DNA from: Annona cherimola
Lineage: Eukaryota > Streptophyta > Magnoliopsida > Magnoliales > Annonaceae
Length of the DNA stretch: 64,000 nt
Direction of reading: 5' to 3'
NCBI GenBank assembly: GCA_030490835.1
Contig: CM059971.1
Span: 7,196,938 to 7,260,937, forward strand
Shown here: piece by piece, positions 45,165 through 55,796 of the stretch
Layout: the number at the start of each line of letters is the position of its first letter
How positions within the stretch are numbered: the first letter of the stretch is position 1
Program-made: the position numbers and the translations under genes
Notes under the pieces: generated by a model
What the model was told of the DNA's origin: nothing
Database searches by the model: none
Seen by the model: only the letters and a program-made list of their open reading frames with translations

Positions 45165-46849
45165 AGTGCCACGAGCGTAAGCTTGCCTTTTAAACTCTTT
45201 GTCAAAGGGACTTCTACATTGTAGTAATTTTGGAATATTTTATTTCTTTGTAGTTCCTGAAATCTTTGCGTTTTTTCCTTGTATAATTTCTCGGATGGAA
45301 AACCTTCACGATAGACATAGCATCACAATTCCGGATCTAAATGGCTTGCCTTCCATTTTCGCTTTGGAGATGCATGTAAAATTAAGGGACGTATCCAACA
45401 AGGTCGAACGATAAAAATTCCTATTTACTATGAATTAATTAGTAAAATATGTTCACGAAGTAAAACGAAAAAAATACAACTAACTGTAAACATTACACAA
45501 TGTATTTTAACTTAAAATATACTATGATGTATATAACTGTGTTCCGTATTTGTTACATTAAGTAGATCTATTTAATGTGATAAATATTTTCAAAACGAAA
45601 ATTTTGTAGTGTAAAGATAATTTCTTTCATTTTATAATTTTATTAATTTCTAAGGGCATTTTCATCACTTTTTAAAATTTATCAAAAGCGAGGTACATAC
45701 AATTTAAGACACGTGTGTAGGCATACATGCAATTTTTTAAAAACTCAAAATATGGCTGGATTTTCGCCCAAACTAAGTAGGTATAAATGCAAAAACTCAT
45801 TTTAAAGTAAATGCAGTTTAAAAAAATTTAATTAAGAGCCCATTAAATTCATTGAGAATTTGGTATTTAACATTATCAATTGAAAACAATTTAACAGAAA
45901 ATTCCATTAAAACGTATTAAAATTTAAAACCGTTTAACAGAATTTAACAAAAAGTTCATTAGATGGAATTAGAACTCGTTATATTGTTTTGAAGTATATT
46001 ACTTTCAACAGTTAGAGTGTGACGTATGTTGAACTCAAAAGAAGTGAGATATATATAAGCTAGCTTTTTAAACCCCTGACCAAAGGGATTTGACTTCCCC
46101 CATCGCTAACTTTGGAATATTTTATTTCTTCGTATTTCCTGAAATCTTTGTGTTTTTTTTTGTTTCTTGTTTAATTTCTCGGATAGAAAACCTTCACCAG
46201 AGACAGCATCAATTCCGGATCTAAGTGGCTTAGCTTGCATTTTCTCCTTCAAGATGCATGGAAGATTAAGGGACGCATTCAGCAGGGTCAAATGATGAAA
46301 ATTCCTATTTACTACCAGGTAATTTTTAAATGAACATTCGGACCGTACGTCTACACACATCAATAAATTAAATTAGTTATGTATAACTTATTTGTAATTA
46401 ACTTTAGTCGTAGCTTATAATAAAATATTATTAAATAAAATTAATAACAAAAATCAATTCAATACGAAAAATTTAGAGGGGAATTCTCAAATATATTACG
46501 AATTTTAACCCTAATTCCTTATACACTTACGAATTTTTTAAAATTCTTCTAATAGTTGTTAGTACATTATGAATTAAGGACAAAAATGGTGGGCAAAAGA
46601 AAATTTTCTATAATAATAATGACGACAGCTATCAAGATCTTGACAGTTGGATAGTTTTCCATTGAGAATTCATTAGCTGTTAGGAAATTTGCAGAAAGAA
46701 TATTAAACATCCAAATTGGCCTTACTGGTAGAGTCCATGCCCATATCACAGTACATTAGCTGTAAATATAACATATAGGTATAGTCTATGCCCATATCAT
46801 GCTAAATTAGCTGTAAATATATGATATATATGGGCTTCGCACGTCATAT
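45165..46849. repeat. Modules M2/M1, two copies (LINE empty sites)
   Basis: 45165-45410 and 46043-46310 each carry an AAGCTTGCC/AAGCTAGCT word, TTTTAAACNCTTT-like text, AAAGGGA, TTTGGAATATTTTATTTCTT, GAAAACCTTCAC and a TTCCGGATCTAA word. The offset is about 883 bp. They are the uninterrupted version of the junction that the LINE splits at 32811/38482. The 85-residue minus-strand frame at 46106-46363 spans this repeat and is not a gene. Confidence 0.7.
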
Positions 46850-47330
46850 ACTCCCTGTTTTAAATATGGAAGAAAATTTATATTTTTGCAAATATATAAT
46901 AAACATTTTTAAAATTTTTGTATGATAATGCACGTTTCAAATATTTGAATTTTGCGATTAATATATAGAATGCGTTCAAGTGTGTCATTATTATCAATTC
47001 GGAAAGGTTTAGAAGCAAAAAAAGGGTATTTTGATATTAACAACAAATTGGATGTGAAAATGCAAATTTCAGCAATTTAAGTGTGTAAAATCAATAAGAA
47101 GAAAAGGAACAACCAGCAAAAAAAAATTCAGAAAAAATAGTATGCACAGGCCACTGATGTAAGCATGGCTAAGGTTGACTCTTTTTTCTCTAGAAGGCTA
47201 CACTTGGCTTGTTACTAACCAAGATAATTAAATAAATAATTAAAAATTTTAACATATTGAGGTGGCCAACTGCTGGAAATTTTTAGAGCTTATAAGTAAG
47301 GAGAGCTGGACATTTTAGGTCAAAGTAGAA

Positions 47331-47368
<38 letters not shown>

Positions 47369-50126
47369 TGGGGCCTTAATTAAGTTGATCTCAATCATCA
47401 ATCATCATCATCATCCAAGTTAACTGTTATTTATTTTATATTTTCCTTTCTAAATTAAGCAAGGATCAAAGGTAGAGATAAATCTGGACCATTGAATTTG
47501 GGAGAAAATTTCAGATTTGAAGAAAGGAAGTTGATGTCCATAGAAATTTATTAAATATGATGGAAGTCAATTTGAATCTAGGAATTAGGATTTTTGGTAA
47601 TTGGAAATGGCCATGATTAGGGGTTGTTACTTGAAAAAAAATTCTGCCTAAAATTGTGATCAAAGTGGGCCCAAACAGATTATATACCATTGGACAACAA
47701 GAGAATCATCTCAACTATTGAATCTATGATTCCGCGTATAATCTGGATGATCCAAATTGTTAAATGTATGTAAAATTTATTTTTACATAAATATATGATG
47801 TTAGATCATGTGTGGATGCCTTGGTGGATAATTAGATTTGAGAATTTTCAAATCTATTTCAATAATCTTTATACCAGTGAAAAGTGTAACCAGTTGATCT
47901 AAGGTGTTAAAAGTTTAATTAAAAATATAATCTCGTGATCGAAATCGTTGGCTAAATAAGTTATTTTTATGATATATATGTTAACTCTATGATTAGAGCT
48001 ATGTTTAGTGGTTTAGATTAACAATTACAACAACTTATAAGTTGACTTACACTACCCATGTGGTAAATTTAGAATTAAAAAATATAAAATAAATAGAAAA
48101 CAAATAATTTTTAGTATGAAAATTTTACTGAGGACTCTTTATATTATCATTAAAGAATGAAAAATGTTTATCGTAAAATGTTTAGTATATTATAAATTAA
48201 AAAACCTAGAAAATTAACCTGAATTGGGTAGAACGACTGTCAGAACCAACTGTATTAAATGCTTTTTTATAATTTCTACATAAAGAATTTTAATCTGAAA
48301 ATTATATATATATATAAATACATCCTTAGAATTACTTAACAAAAATAAAAAAAATTTTGGATGATATAAATATGGGTAATAATTAACGTGATTTGAACCA
48401 TCCTTAAACTCATACCTCTTCTAGAAGAATAAAAATACATAAATAAATATAAATAATTAATATTTTGTGCTGAAAATATTTAATTTAGTTAATTCATGTA
48501 GTTATTGATTTATGTTAGAAATTTCAAGTTTAAACTCCTTGTTTTGGTTATAAATAAAAATTAAAAGGACTCAGTGTTTCTGATTTCAGCAAATATTGGC
48601 AATTTGAGGAATAATCAAAACCAAATTTGAAATTTAAATAATAATGATCCAAATTGATATGGTTAGCCAAAATATGTAAGTATTGAGTTGATTCATATGA
48701 AAATTTTTTATTAAATATTTAACAAATATTAAAAATTAAATCAGATATAAATAGACCGTCGAAAGTTAATAAGATCAATGGAGAGCCCACCTGTGATCAT
48801 ATTAAGTTTTGGAGTTCAAATAATTATTATTTAGTAATTAATAATACAAGAATATTATTTAATAAATAAAATTGAATATTTATAAGATAGGGTTGAATAC
48901 GATGTAAAAAAATACAAATGAAAAGATAAAAGAGTAATTTGGTAATTCTGTGAAGTGACTTCCGACTTAAATTAATTTTATCAACTTGGAGAAAATAATA
49001 TTTTAGAATTAATGTAATTTATTATGCATGATAATTTTGGAATAATTTAATTTATATAAGAAACTGCATGTTGGATAAATTATAAAAATTATAATATATA
49101 GATATATCTATACATCTTACGATAAGATATCATGTTAGATAATTATTAAAAGATTTAATTTGAATTAAAATATTAATTAAAGAATATTATTTTTCAATAT
49201 GATGATTTGGGCGTTGTAGAAAAATACGATATAAGAATGGATATGAGATTTATACAATGTAAGTAAAACCCTTTTCTTCTCTTTTTTGATTTTGTATTGT
49301 AAGGTATGGTTACAGACATGAATGTTTTGTATGTTGCTGCTTTCTAATTTTTGAATTAATAAATGATATAATTTATGATGACTTATTATGATGCTGAGGT
49401 TGGCTTTTATTCATGCTAGCATTATGTATTGTGGCATTGACATATCTTGCTTTGTATATTGGCATATTCATGAGCTATGACTGCTGTTGTGGATTTGTGA
49501 AGTGCTATCATTGGACCATCAGTGACAATTGTTGGCACATCCTGACCAGGGATTGGGATGTGATAGCTTGGGTGATGTTGATTCAAACTTACTTGTCTGA
49601 TTGGTGATCTGTAGACTTGATTTGTTTGGCCCTTTTGAATTGAATAATATATATTGTGACCTGGTCTATATAACTGGTGGCCATTAACATAATGGTTGAT
49701 GTCAGAGCCGTTCATATGATGTGGTGTGGTGTGGTTACAACTGTGTGGTGAGCGCAACAAGGTATCAGTTATACCTTTGGTTTGAATGAAGGTGTTTTCT
49801 AATCTATCCATATTGTGTAAAGTTGACTACTCTTGCTAGGATGCAATGATGGCAACCTAGGTTGTACAGCGGGTTGGATTATGGGGCGTGGTACTAAACC
49901 TCCTTATTGGATTTGAGGCTTTATTGGATGGATTGGAGAAATGACATGCATTTGACGCATTGATACATGCTTGAGCATTAATATATATTTCATATGGACT
50001 TAAAATTTATTTTATAATTTAATCTATGTTTTGTCAACTCCTCTAAATATTGTTTACTCAAGTTTTGCTAGTTTACGTTTATATGCTCTAGTTTACTAAG
50101 TGTTCATGGACTCATCTTATTTTGTT
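46850..50126. repeat. Segmental duplication copy C
   Basis: 46850-47560 aligns with 17960-18730, 47575-48420 with 26134-27000, and 48620-49990 with 27190-28200 and 930-2030. The order is conserved without the 18750-26133 insertion. A (GA)n microsatellite of about 32 bp lies at 47334-47365. Opposing 64- and 129-residue frames near 49413-49811 lie in this non-coding repeat. Copy C continues past solo LTR 2 to about 52110. Confidence 0.7.
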
Positions 50127-50131
50127 ATAAT
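50127..50131. repeat. Target site duplication ATAAT, left
   Basis: ATAAT precedes the TG of solo LTR 2 and recurs exactly at 52065-52069 after its terminal CA. Confidence 0.88.
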
Positions 50132-50258
50132 TGTTGGAAACAATGTTCAAAATAATTTAAATTGACCAAAGCCTGAGTTTTGATGATTAACAAGAACTTA
50201 TTTGAGTATATAAAGAGTACTAACATGTTTGTCAAATGTTTAAGGAAAGCAAAGAAGT

Positions 50259-51182
50259 CAAGTCGATTTCCAAGTCGACTTGAACTTCGACTTGGGAGTG
50301 AAGTCGATAGTGAAGTCGACTCCACTAGCGACTTCAAACTGCTAAAAATGGACAGAGTTGAAAAGGGATTTCTGACGAGTGAAGTCGCAGGCCAAGTCGA
50401 CTCCACATGCGACTTGGGTAGTCAAGTCGCAGGCGAAGTCGACTCCAGCATCGACTTCAAACTGCAAAAAGTTTCCAGCGTTGAAACTTGGTTCCAGACA
50501 TGGCCAAGTCGCAGGCGAAGTCGACTCCATGTGCGACTTGGGCGAAGTCGCAGGCGAGGTCGACTCGAACTTCGACTTGAGAAGTTTTGAAGTCCAAGAT
50601 GAAGATTCAAGCATATCCAAGACATCCATTTGAAGTTTCTCATATACAAATGAGCTTTAAAGACTATTCTTAAAGTGACTTAAGATCAAAGCAAGAATCC
50701 AAGTTCAAGTTCAAATCAAGTCTATCAAGCTCAAAGCAAAATCTTCAAGATAGCTTCCAAATGGAGTAATACCCAAGTCATGAAGATCAAGTGAGTCCAA
50801 AACAAAGCAAGGAACACACATATTTTGTGTAAGGACTCAAAGCTTTCAAATAGTTTGCAAGATTCAAGACAATTCAAGAGTATCAAGGCCAAGCTCTTCA
50901 TCAAATTACAAGAACTACAAACATAAAGGCCACTCAACACTCATGAAGACTAAAGGGAGAAATCTAAAGCAAACTAAGTTAGGATCAAGGCGTTTCTGCA
51001 ATAAATCAAGCCAAGTCGCAACCCAAGTCGACTTCAAGATCGACTTGAGTTGAAGTCTGAAAGCCAAGTCGACCCAAGTCTCAGACTTGAGTTTCTGAAG
51101 AACCCAAGTCGCAGGCCAAGTCAACTCCATGTGCGACTTGGAAGCCAAGTCGCAGGCCAAGTCGACTTCATCTTCGACTTGG
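50259..51182 (+). repeat. AAGTCG/CGACTT hairpin-unit arrays in solo LTR 2
   Basis: About ten units in adjacent pairs near 50261, 50300, 50383, 50424, 50503, 50543, 51014, 51053, 51105 and 51145. They have the same design as in solo LTR 1 (AAGTCGCAGGCCAAGTCGAC, then TCCA, a spacer and TGCGACTT). 50600-51000 between the two blocks is A-rich and not palindromic. Confidence 0.85.
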
Positions 51183-51264
51183 AGAATAATGGTCAAATTT
51201 TTGAACGTTGGAGTTCATTTATTGCACGCCAACCACTTCTACAACGTTCATATTTTCCTCAATC

Positions 51265-51271
51265 TATAAAA
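51265..51271 (+). promoter_or_regulatory. TATA box of solo LTR 2
   Basis: TATAAAA followed by GGACATTC, just after the second hairpin block, as in solo LTR 1. Confidence 0.6.
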
Positions 51272-51655
51272 GGACATTCAAATGAACGTGAGAAGACACA
51301 AGAGACATACAAGGAAGATACAAGACACTCCTATATACCTTACAAAGTCCAAAGAGAGAAAAGAAGTGCTAGAAAGGAATCCTATTTGCTTTTCTCCATT
51401 GTTGAGTGTTACATATTCTCTCAAGGAAGAAGAAAGCTTCAAGTTGCTAAAAGCCCTCATCGAGAATCATTCAAGCTGCTTCTGAATTCTTCCTCAAGCT
51501 CAAATCTGCCTACACAAATCTGTAAAGTGTAGTTTTATTTATTTCTTTATTTGGTTGTATAAATCTTGATTTAGCTTGGGTAGCTAAGATCAAGTGTATG
51601 CAAAGTAGGGTGTGATTGGAGTGAGACTCATCACCTACTTGTGCAAGTGATTGTA

Positions 51656-51808
51656 TATGCCCCCTAGAGCTTTGAATCTAGAAGAGAGCAAGTGGCTCTA
51701 GTTGTTTATGCCCCCTAGAGCTTTGAATCTAGAAGAGAGCAAGTGGCTCTAGTTGTGTATGCCCCCTAGAGCTTTGAATCTAGAAGAGAGCGGTGACTCT
51801 AAGTGTAT
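51656..51808 (+). repeat. 51-bp tandem triplication in solo LTR 2
   Basis: Units start at 51656, 51707 and 51758 with TATGCCCCCTAGAGCTTTG, followed by AATCTAGAAGAGAGC. Solo LTR 1 has a single unit (about 20828-20878). Confidence 0.9.
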
Positions 51809-52064
51809 TCGTGGAATACATAGTGGAACCCAAGTCACAACGGAGTGTGAGCTTGGAAGAGTGGAGTAGGGAAGGTTTGCCCGAACCACTATAAATCTTG
51901 TGTTCTACTTATTTTTACTGCTTTATCTTAATTTCTCTCCATTCGCTTTAAAAAGGGCATTAACTTTTTCAAGGGGTTAAGATTTTTTATTTACCGAGAG
52001 AAATTTTTAAAGAACCCAATTCACCCCTCCCCTCTTGGGTTTAGCCATCAACTCGGGACCAACA

Positions 52065-52069
52065 ATAAT
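52065..52069. repeat. Target site duplication ATAAT, right
   Basis: Exact copy of 50127-50131. Confidence 0.88.
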
Positions 52070-54939
52070 TTTTTTAGATAGTAGATATATGGGTGAAGAC
52101 CGACATAGGGTTGGTGTACCAGATGAAACTAGGACTTGAAGGAACTAGATCTAGAATTAGTTATTTATTTTGATTTTTTAAAGCAACTTGGTAAGGATGT
52201 GAAGTATGTATTCCATGAATTTAACCATTTGGATCTAGTTTAACTTGAATTAGTGAAACTCCTAGTTATAATGCTCTAATAAATTATATTATTGCACATG
52301 TTTATATTCCTCTATTATCATTGATCTTATACTTTATTAGCAACCATTAACTTTGTCGGTGAGGCATTATAGTTACATGGAAGCAATACTGCATAACTGT
52401 CTTTATTTTTTTTTATAATGATTGATGCAAAATTCAATCTATTTATCATATTTAACATTATTTATTAACTAAAAAACTAAGTTACATCCAATCACTTTCT
52501 CAAAAATAGATATATTTATTATTCACGTATCTATAAGAATGTATTTATAATTTATAGAATTATTTATCCACACAGTAATGATATTTTGGATGTTGAAAAT
52601 ATCACATCAAAATTATTTTTTAATATTAAATCATTTTATTATGACGATTTTATATATTTATAGATTAAGCACATGCACAATGATACTAAACAAATAAGAA
52701 CTTTATAATAATATAAATGATGTTAAATATAATAATAGAGTGGATTATCCATCAACTATCATGATATTAAAAATGAATGGTGTTATAAAAAAACTGGCCT
52801 AATTAGGCTCCGTTTCTATGTAAATGGTTCGTGTAACCCCTTCATTTTTAAAATGTTTATTATTGATGAAAATTCAATCTTCATTGCAGTTAATATCATT
52901 TATTTAGCAAAAGACCGTGTCTTATGGAAATCAAATATGTGCATGAATTGCCACAAGAGTTATACCCGAGTGGTACGTTGTTTGGCCCACATGATGCACG
53001 GCAACATTTCAGTTCACAATATTGCCATCACACACAATTGTGGTTCTTATTCATCCCACTTAGATGGGGTAGTTTACTATTTCCTTCCTAATGTGGAGAT
53101 ATTTATAAAAAAAACTTTCTCCATTATGTAAGGAGGATTAAATGTACTTGATTGCAATATTCGATGTCATAATCCGTATATATATACACACTAATCAAAA
53201 AAATATGTGAATGAACTAGATTTGCTCAAAAATAATCATACTATGCGTAAGCTAGGAAAAATACCTAAATCTATTATATATATGTGAGAATATGATATAA
53301 TGCTAATAGATAAGTATATTGACTGTTGTTTATAGTCTCTCCACAATCACTGTCTAAACAGTTGTATACGCTACTGTAGAGCCTAGACGCCGATACATGC
53401 TGTGAATGATCGTTTGCATGTGCCTAGCTAGTGTTCCTCCGGTGAGAATTTGACATGGTCGCATGTGGTCAGAATGCAGGCGGGTTGCTAGCCTTGCACG
53501 TGCACTCCGTGTTCACAGTAACATTTTCCTATTTATTTTTCTTACATATATGTTTGAACACTGACACGGGCTACATTTGATGAGTGGATAGCGGTGTATT
53601 TCCCAGTCCAGCCATCGGTTCCCCATGTGAGCAATTGTACTCGCTAATCTAGGTTGTGACAAATGAACGGATGTTTACAGTTACCATGTAGACCATCATC
53701 CATTAATTGGTTGAACTACTATTAAATGCTGATTACATGAATCAATGGACCAACATTTCTAGTCTTTCTATGATTACCATCTGAAGTGAACCCTTCATAG
53801 GTCAGGTTACTAATCAATGCAATATGATGCTGATAGAAAAATATATTGTCGGATGTTTGTAGTCTCTCCACAGTCACAATCTAAAGAGTCGTACATGCTG
53901 CAAAAATATGGCGTATCAGTTTTTAAAAATTTGAAAATAACAACAAAGTACTTGCAAAAAATAAAATAAAATTACATAATGCAAGAAATCACCTTTGAAA
54001 TGAAACTTTTTATTTTATAAAAATTTACTCACATTAGTTAGATCCAACACTTGTTAGAGCTCGATTATATACATCAAAATGTATTTTAAGCTATATTTTC
54101 TTATTTTTATTTTATTATATTTCTTCATAAATATGTTTTTTACTTGTATTTAATCTATAAACTAAAAATTCTCAACTCTTATAAACTTGATTTCTAAAAA
54201 TTAAAAAAGCAAAACTGGATATATGGATTAATTAGACTTAGTAAAACATGTGTAAGAAGAAGAAACAAAAATACATCTAATTGTAAAAAATAAATAATGT
54301 GTTTTAACTTAAAATATATTAGGATGTATCTAATCGGGCTTAGTATTCATCACATTAAATAAATCTTTTTAATGTGACAAATATTTAAACGTGAAAAATT
54401 TATATGCTAAAGATAATTTCTTGCATTTTATAATTTAATTTCTTCCATGTACATTTTCATCATTTTTAAAAGAAAATTTAACAAAAGTGATATGTTTAAA
54501 ATTTCAGATACATTGTGTGGGTATAGATATAATTTTTTGAAAACTCATAACATGCCTTCAATTTCGCCCAAACTAGTAGATACATATGCAAAAAACCCCT
54601 TTTAAAATTAAAAGCCCATTAAGTTCGTCAGGAACTTAATACTAACATTATCAATTGAATAAAGTTTAACAAAAAGTCCATCTAAATGTGTATAAATTTA
54701 GAACCGCTTATCCAAATTTAACTAAGAATTTCATTAATTAGATTGTAATAGACCAGTCTATTATTTTGAGGCATATTAATTTCCAAAGTTAAAGTGTGAT
54801 GCATGTTAACATAAAAAAAAAAGTGCGACTCAAGTAGGCTTCGCTTGCAGACTATTGATAGAAGAGATTAACTTTCATTGTAGTAATTTTGGAATATTTT
54901 ATTTTTTCATATTTCTAAAATATGTGTTGTTTTATTTGT
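52070..54939. repeat. Repeat modules homologous to 39160-41000 and 42400-42660
   Basis: 52410-52870 is the third copy of the 480-bp module. 53420-53790 repeats 40640-40985. 54600-54900 repeats 42480-42640 and 45840-46080 (AAGTTAAAGTGTGATGCATG). 52880-53130 has no counterpart in the other copies and holds a 92-residue frame with several Cys and His, which I do not recognise. Confidence 0.6.
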
Positions 54940-55094
54940 CAGTTTTATTTGTTTATACTTAAAACTTTTCAATTTAAAATTTTTCATTTTGCACAACTAT
55001 TCTATTTTAAAATCTTTTATTCATATTTTCCTATACAGCTGGCATACTTTTTTTTTTAATTATTTTTATGCAACTACCTTACATCTAAGATATC
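54940..55094 (+). mobile_element. Tourist-like MITE, cut by assembly gap
   Basis: TTTATTTGTTTATACTTAAAA, CTTTTCAATTTAAAATTTTT, CACAACTATTCTATTTTAAA, TTTCCTATACAGCTGGCATA and ATGCAACTACCTTACATC follow the family consensus, then the N run begins. Confidence 0.65.
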
Positions 55095-55194
55095 NNNNNN
55101 NNNNNNNNNNNNNNNNNNNNNNNNNNNNNNNNNNNNNNNNNNNNNNNNNNNNNNNNNNNNNNNNNNNNNNNNNNNNNNNNNNNNNNNNNNNNNN
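55095..55194. other. Assembly gap (100 N)
   Basis: Exactly 100 N, the conventional placeholder for a gap of unknown size. It separates the MITE from the gypsy fragment. Any frame read across it is meaningless. Confidence 0.97.
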
Positions 55195-55461
55195 TTTACG
55201 AATTTACGGATGTATTTTTCCAGGAGAGCTACTAGGTTTACCTCTAGAAAGAGGAATTGATATGACCATTGAAGTTTTTCCAAGCACCGCACTGATTTCT
55301 AAAGTCCCCTTACTGTATGGCACCTCAGAGATAGCTGAATTAAAAATCCAATTGCAAGAATTATTGAACAAGGGTGACCTCGCAAGACATCCCAAATACA
55401 ACATTCAGGACCAAATATGGATATTATGAATTTTTGGTGATACCTTATGGGTTAACCAATG
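55195..55461 (+). pseudogene. pol: Ty3/gypsy pol fragment, left of copia insertion
   Basis: Start of the reverse transcriptase region of a gypsy polyprotein: FTDVFPGELLGLPLERGID, then a LISKVPLLYG segment and a LQELLNKG segment, which leads into RT in this family. The text then jumps to a [20 protein letters not shown] segment in another frame. The roughly 75 codons usually between them (with the catalytic KIDL-type segment) are missing, so there is an internal deletion plus a frame change near 55375. The RT is then split by the copia element. The 5' side is lost in the assembly gap. Confidence 0.8.
55457..55461. repeat. Copia target duplication, left (CAATG)
   Basis: CAATG here versus CAATA at 63637-63641, four of five matching. 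The gypsy reading phase is continuous across the site if one copy is ignored. Confidence 0.65.
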
Positions 55462-55782
55462 TGTTAGAGTTAAACTCCTATTACGGTGTCCTAATTAAAT
55501 AAGAAGTCTTTGATTAAAGATGGCCTAGTGTATTTAAGATATGTTATGCAATCCGAGTCCAGATGGAACTACACTTCTATTAAGGATCATGATGGGAAGG
55601 GCTTTATACATAGAGGATTCTAGGTCCCCTCTCTCACACGTACACATCACAAGTGTTCCCATCTACTGCTAATATCACAGGAAGAAGTGTTGAGGGAGAA
55701 GACCTATATTCTACTCGGTCTACAAATGGAATCTACACACACATAGACTCAGGTACGCTTCCGCATCACATGATTTTCAACA
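55462..55782 (+). repeat. 5' LTR of copia element
   Basis: It starts TGTTAGAGTTAAACTCC and ends TTTTCAACA. It matches 63314-63636 with many substitutions. Shared landmarks: GTGTCCTAATTAAATAAG, GGGCTTTATA (TATA-like, about 55587-55600) and CGCTTCCGCATCACATGATT. Confidence 0.9.
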
Positions 55783-55784
55783 TG

Positions 55785-55796
55785 TAGTATCAGAGC
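55785..55796 (+). other. Primer binding site (tRNA-iMet type)
   Basis: TAGTATCAGAGC, two bases after the LTR, is one base off the TGGTATCAGAGC complementary to initiator tRNA-Met that most plant copia elements use. Confidence 0.85.

Larger units (their letters stand above)
50132..52064 (+). mobile_element. Solo LTR 2 (copia-like)
   Basis: TGTTGGAAACAATG to CTCGGGACCAACA, homologous to solo LTR 1 at 19469-21130 but longer, partly because of a triplicated 51-bp unit. It is flanked by perfect ATAAT duplications with no internal region, which defines a solo LTR left by recombination between the two LTRs of a full element. The TATA box is at 51265-51271. A conserved 3' end has CACCCCTCCCCTCTTGGG. 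Arrays of AAGTCG hairpin units lie at 50259-50580 and 51008-51182. It is inserted in segmental duplication copy C at a point matching about 2085 in copy A. Confidence 0.85.

Noticed and set aside
49422..49811. 129-codon minus-strand frame
   Set aside because: It lies in segmental duplication copy C. The homologous text at 27740 and 1440 is not open in this frame.
50180..51532. Frames of 136 and 160 codons in solo LTR 2
   Set aside because: They cover hairpin arrays and A-rich LTR text and have no domain.
54989..55429. 146-codon frame spanning the N run
   Set aside because: The frame crosses an assembly gap and joins MITE text to a gypsy fragment. Only the part after 55195 is coding-derived.
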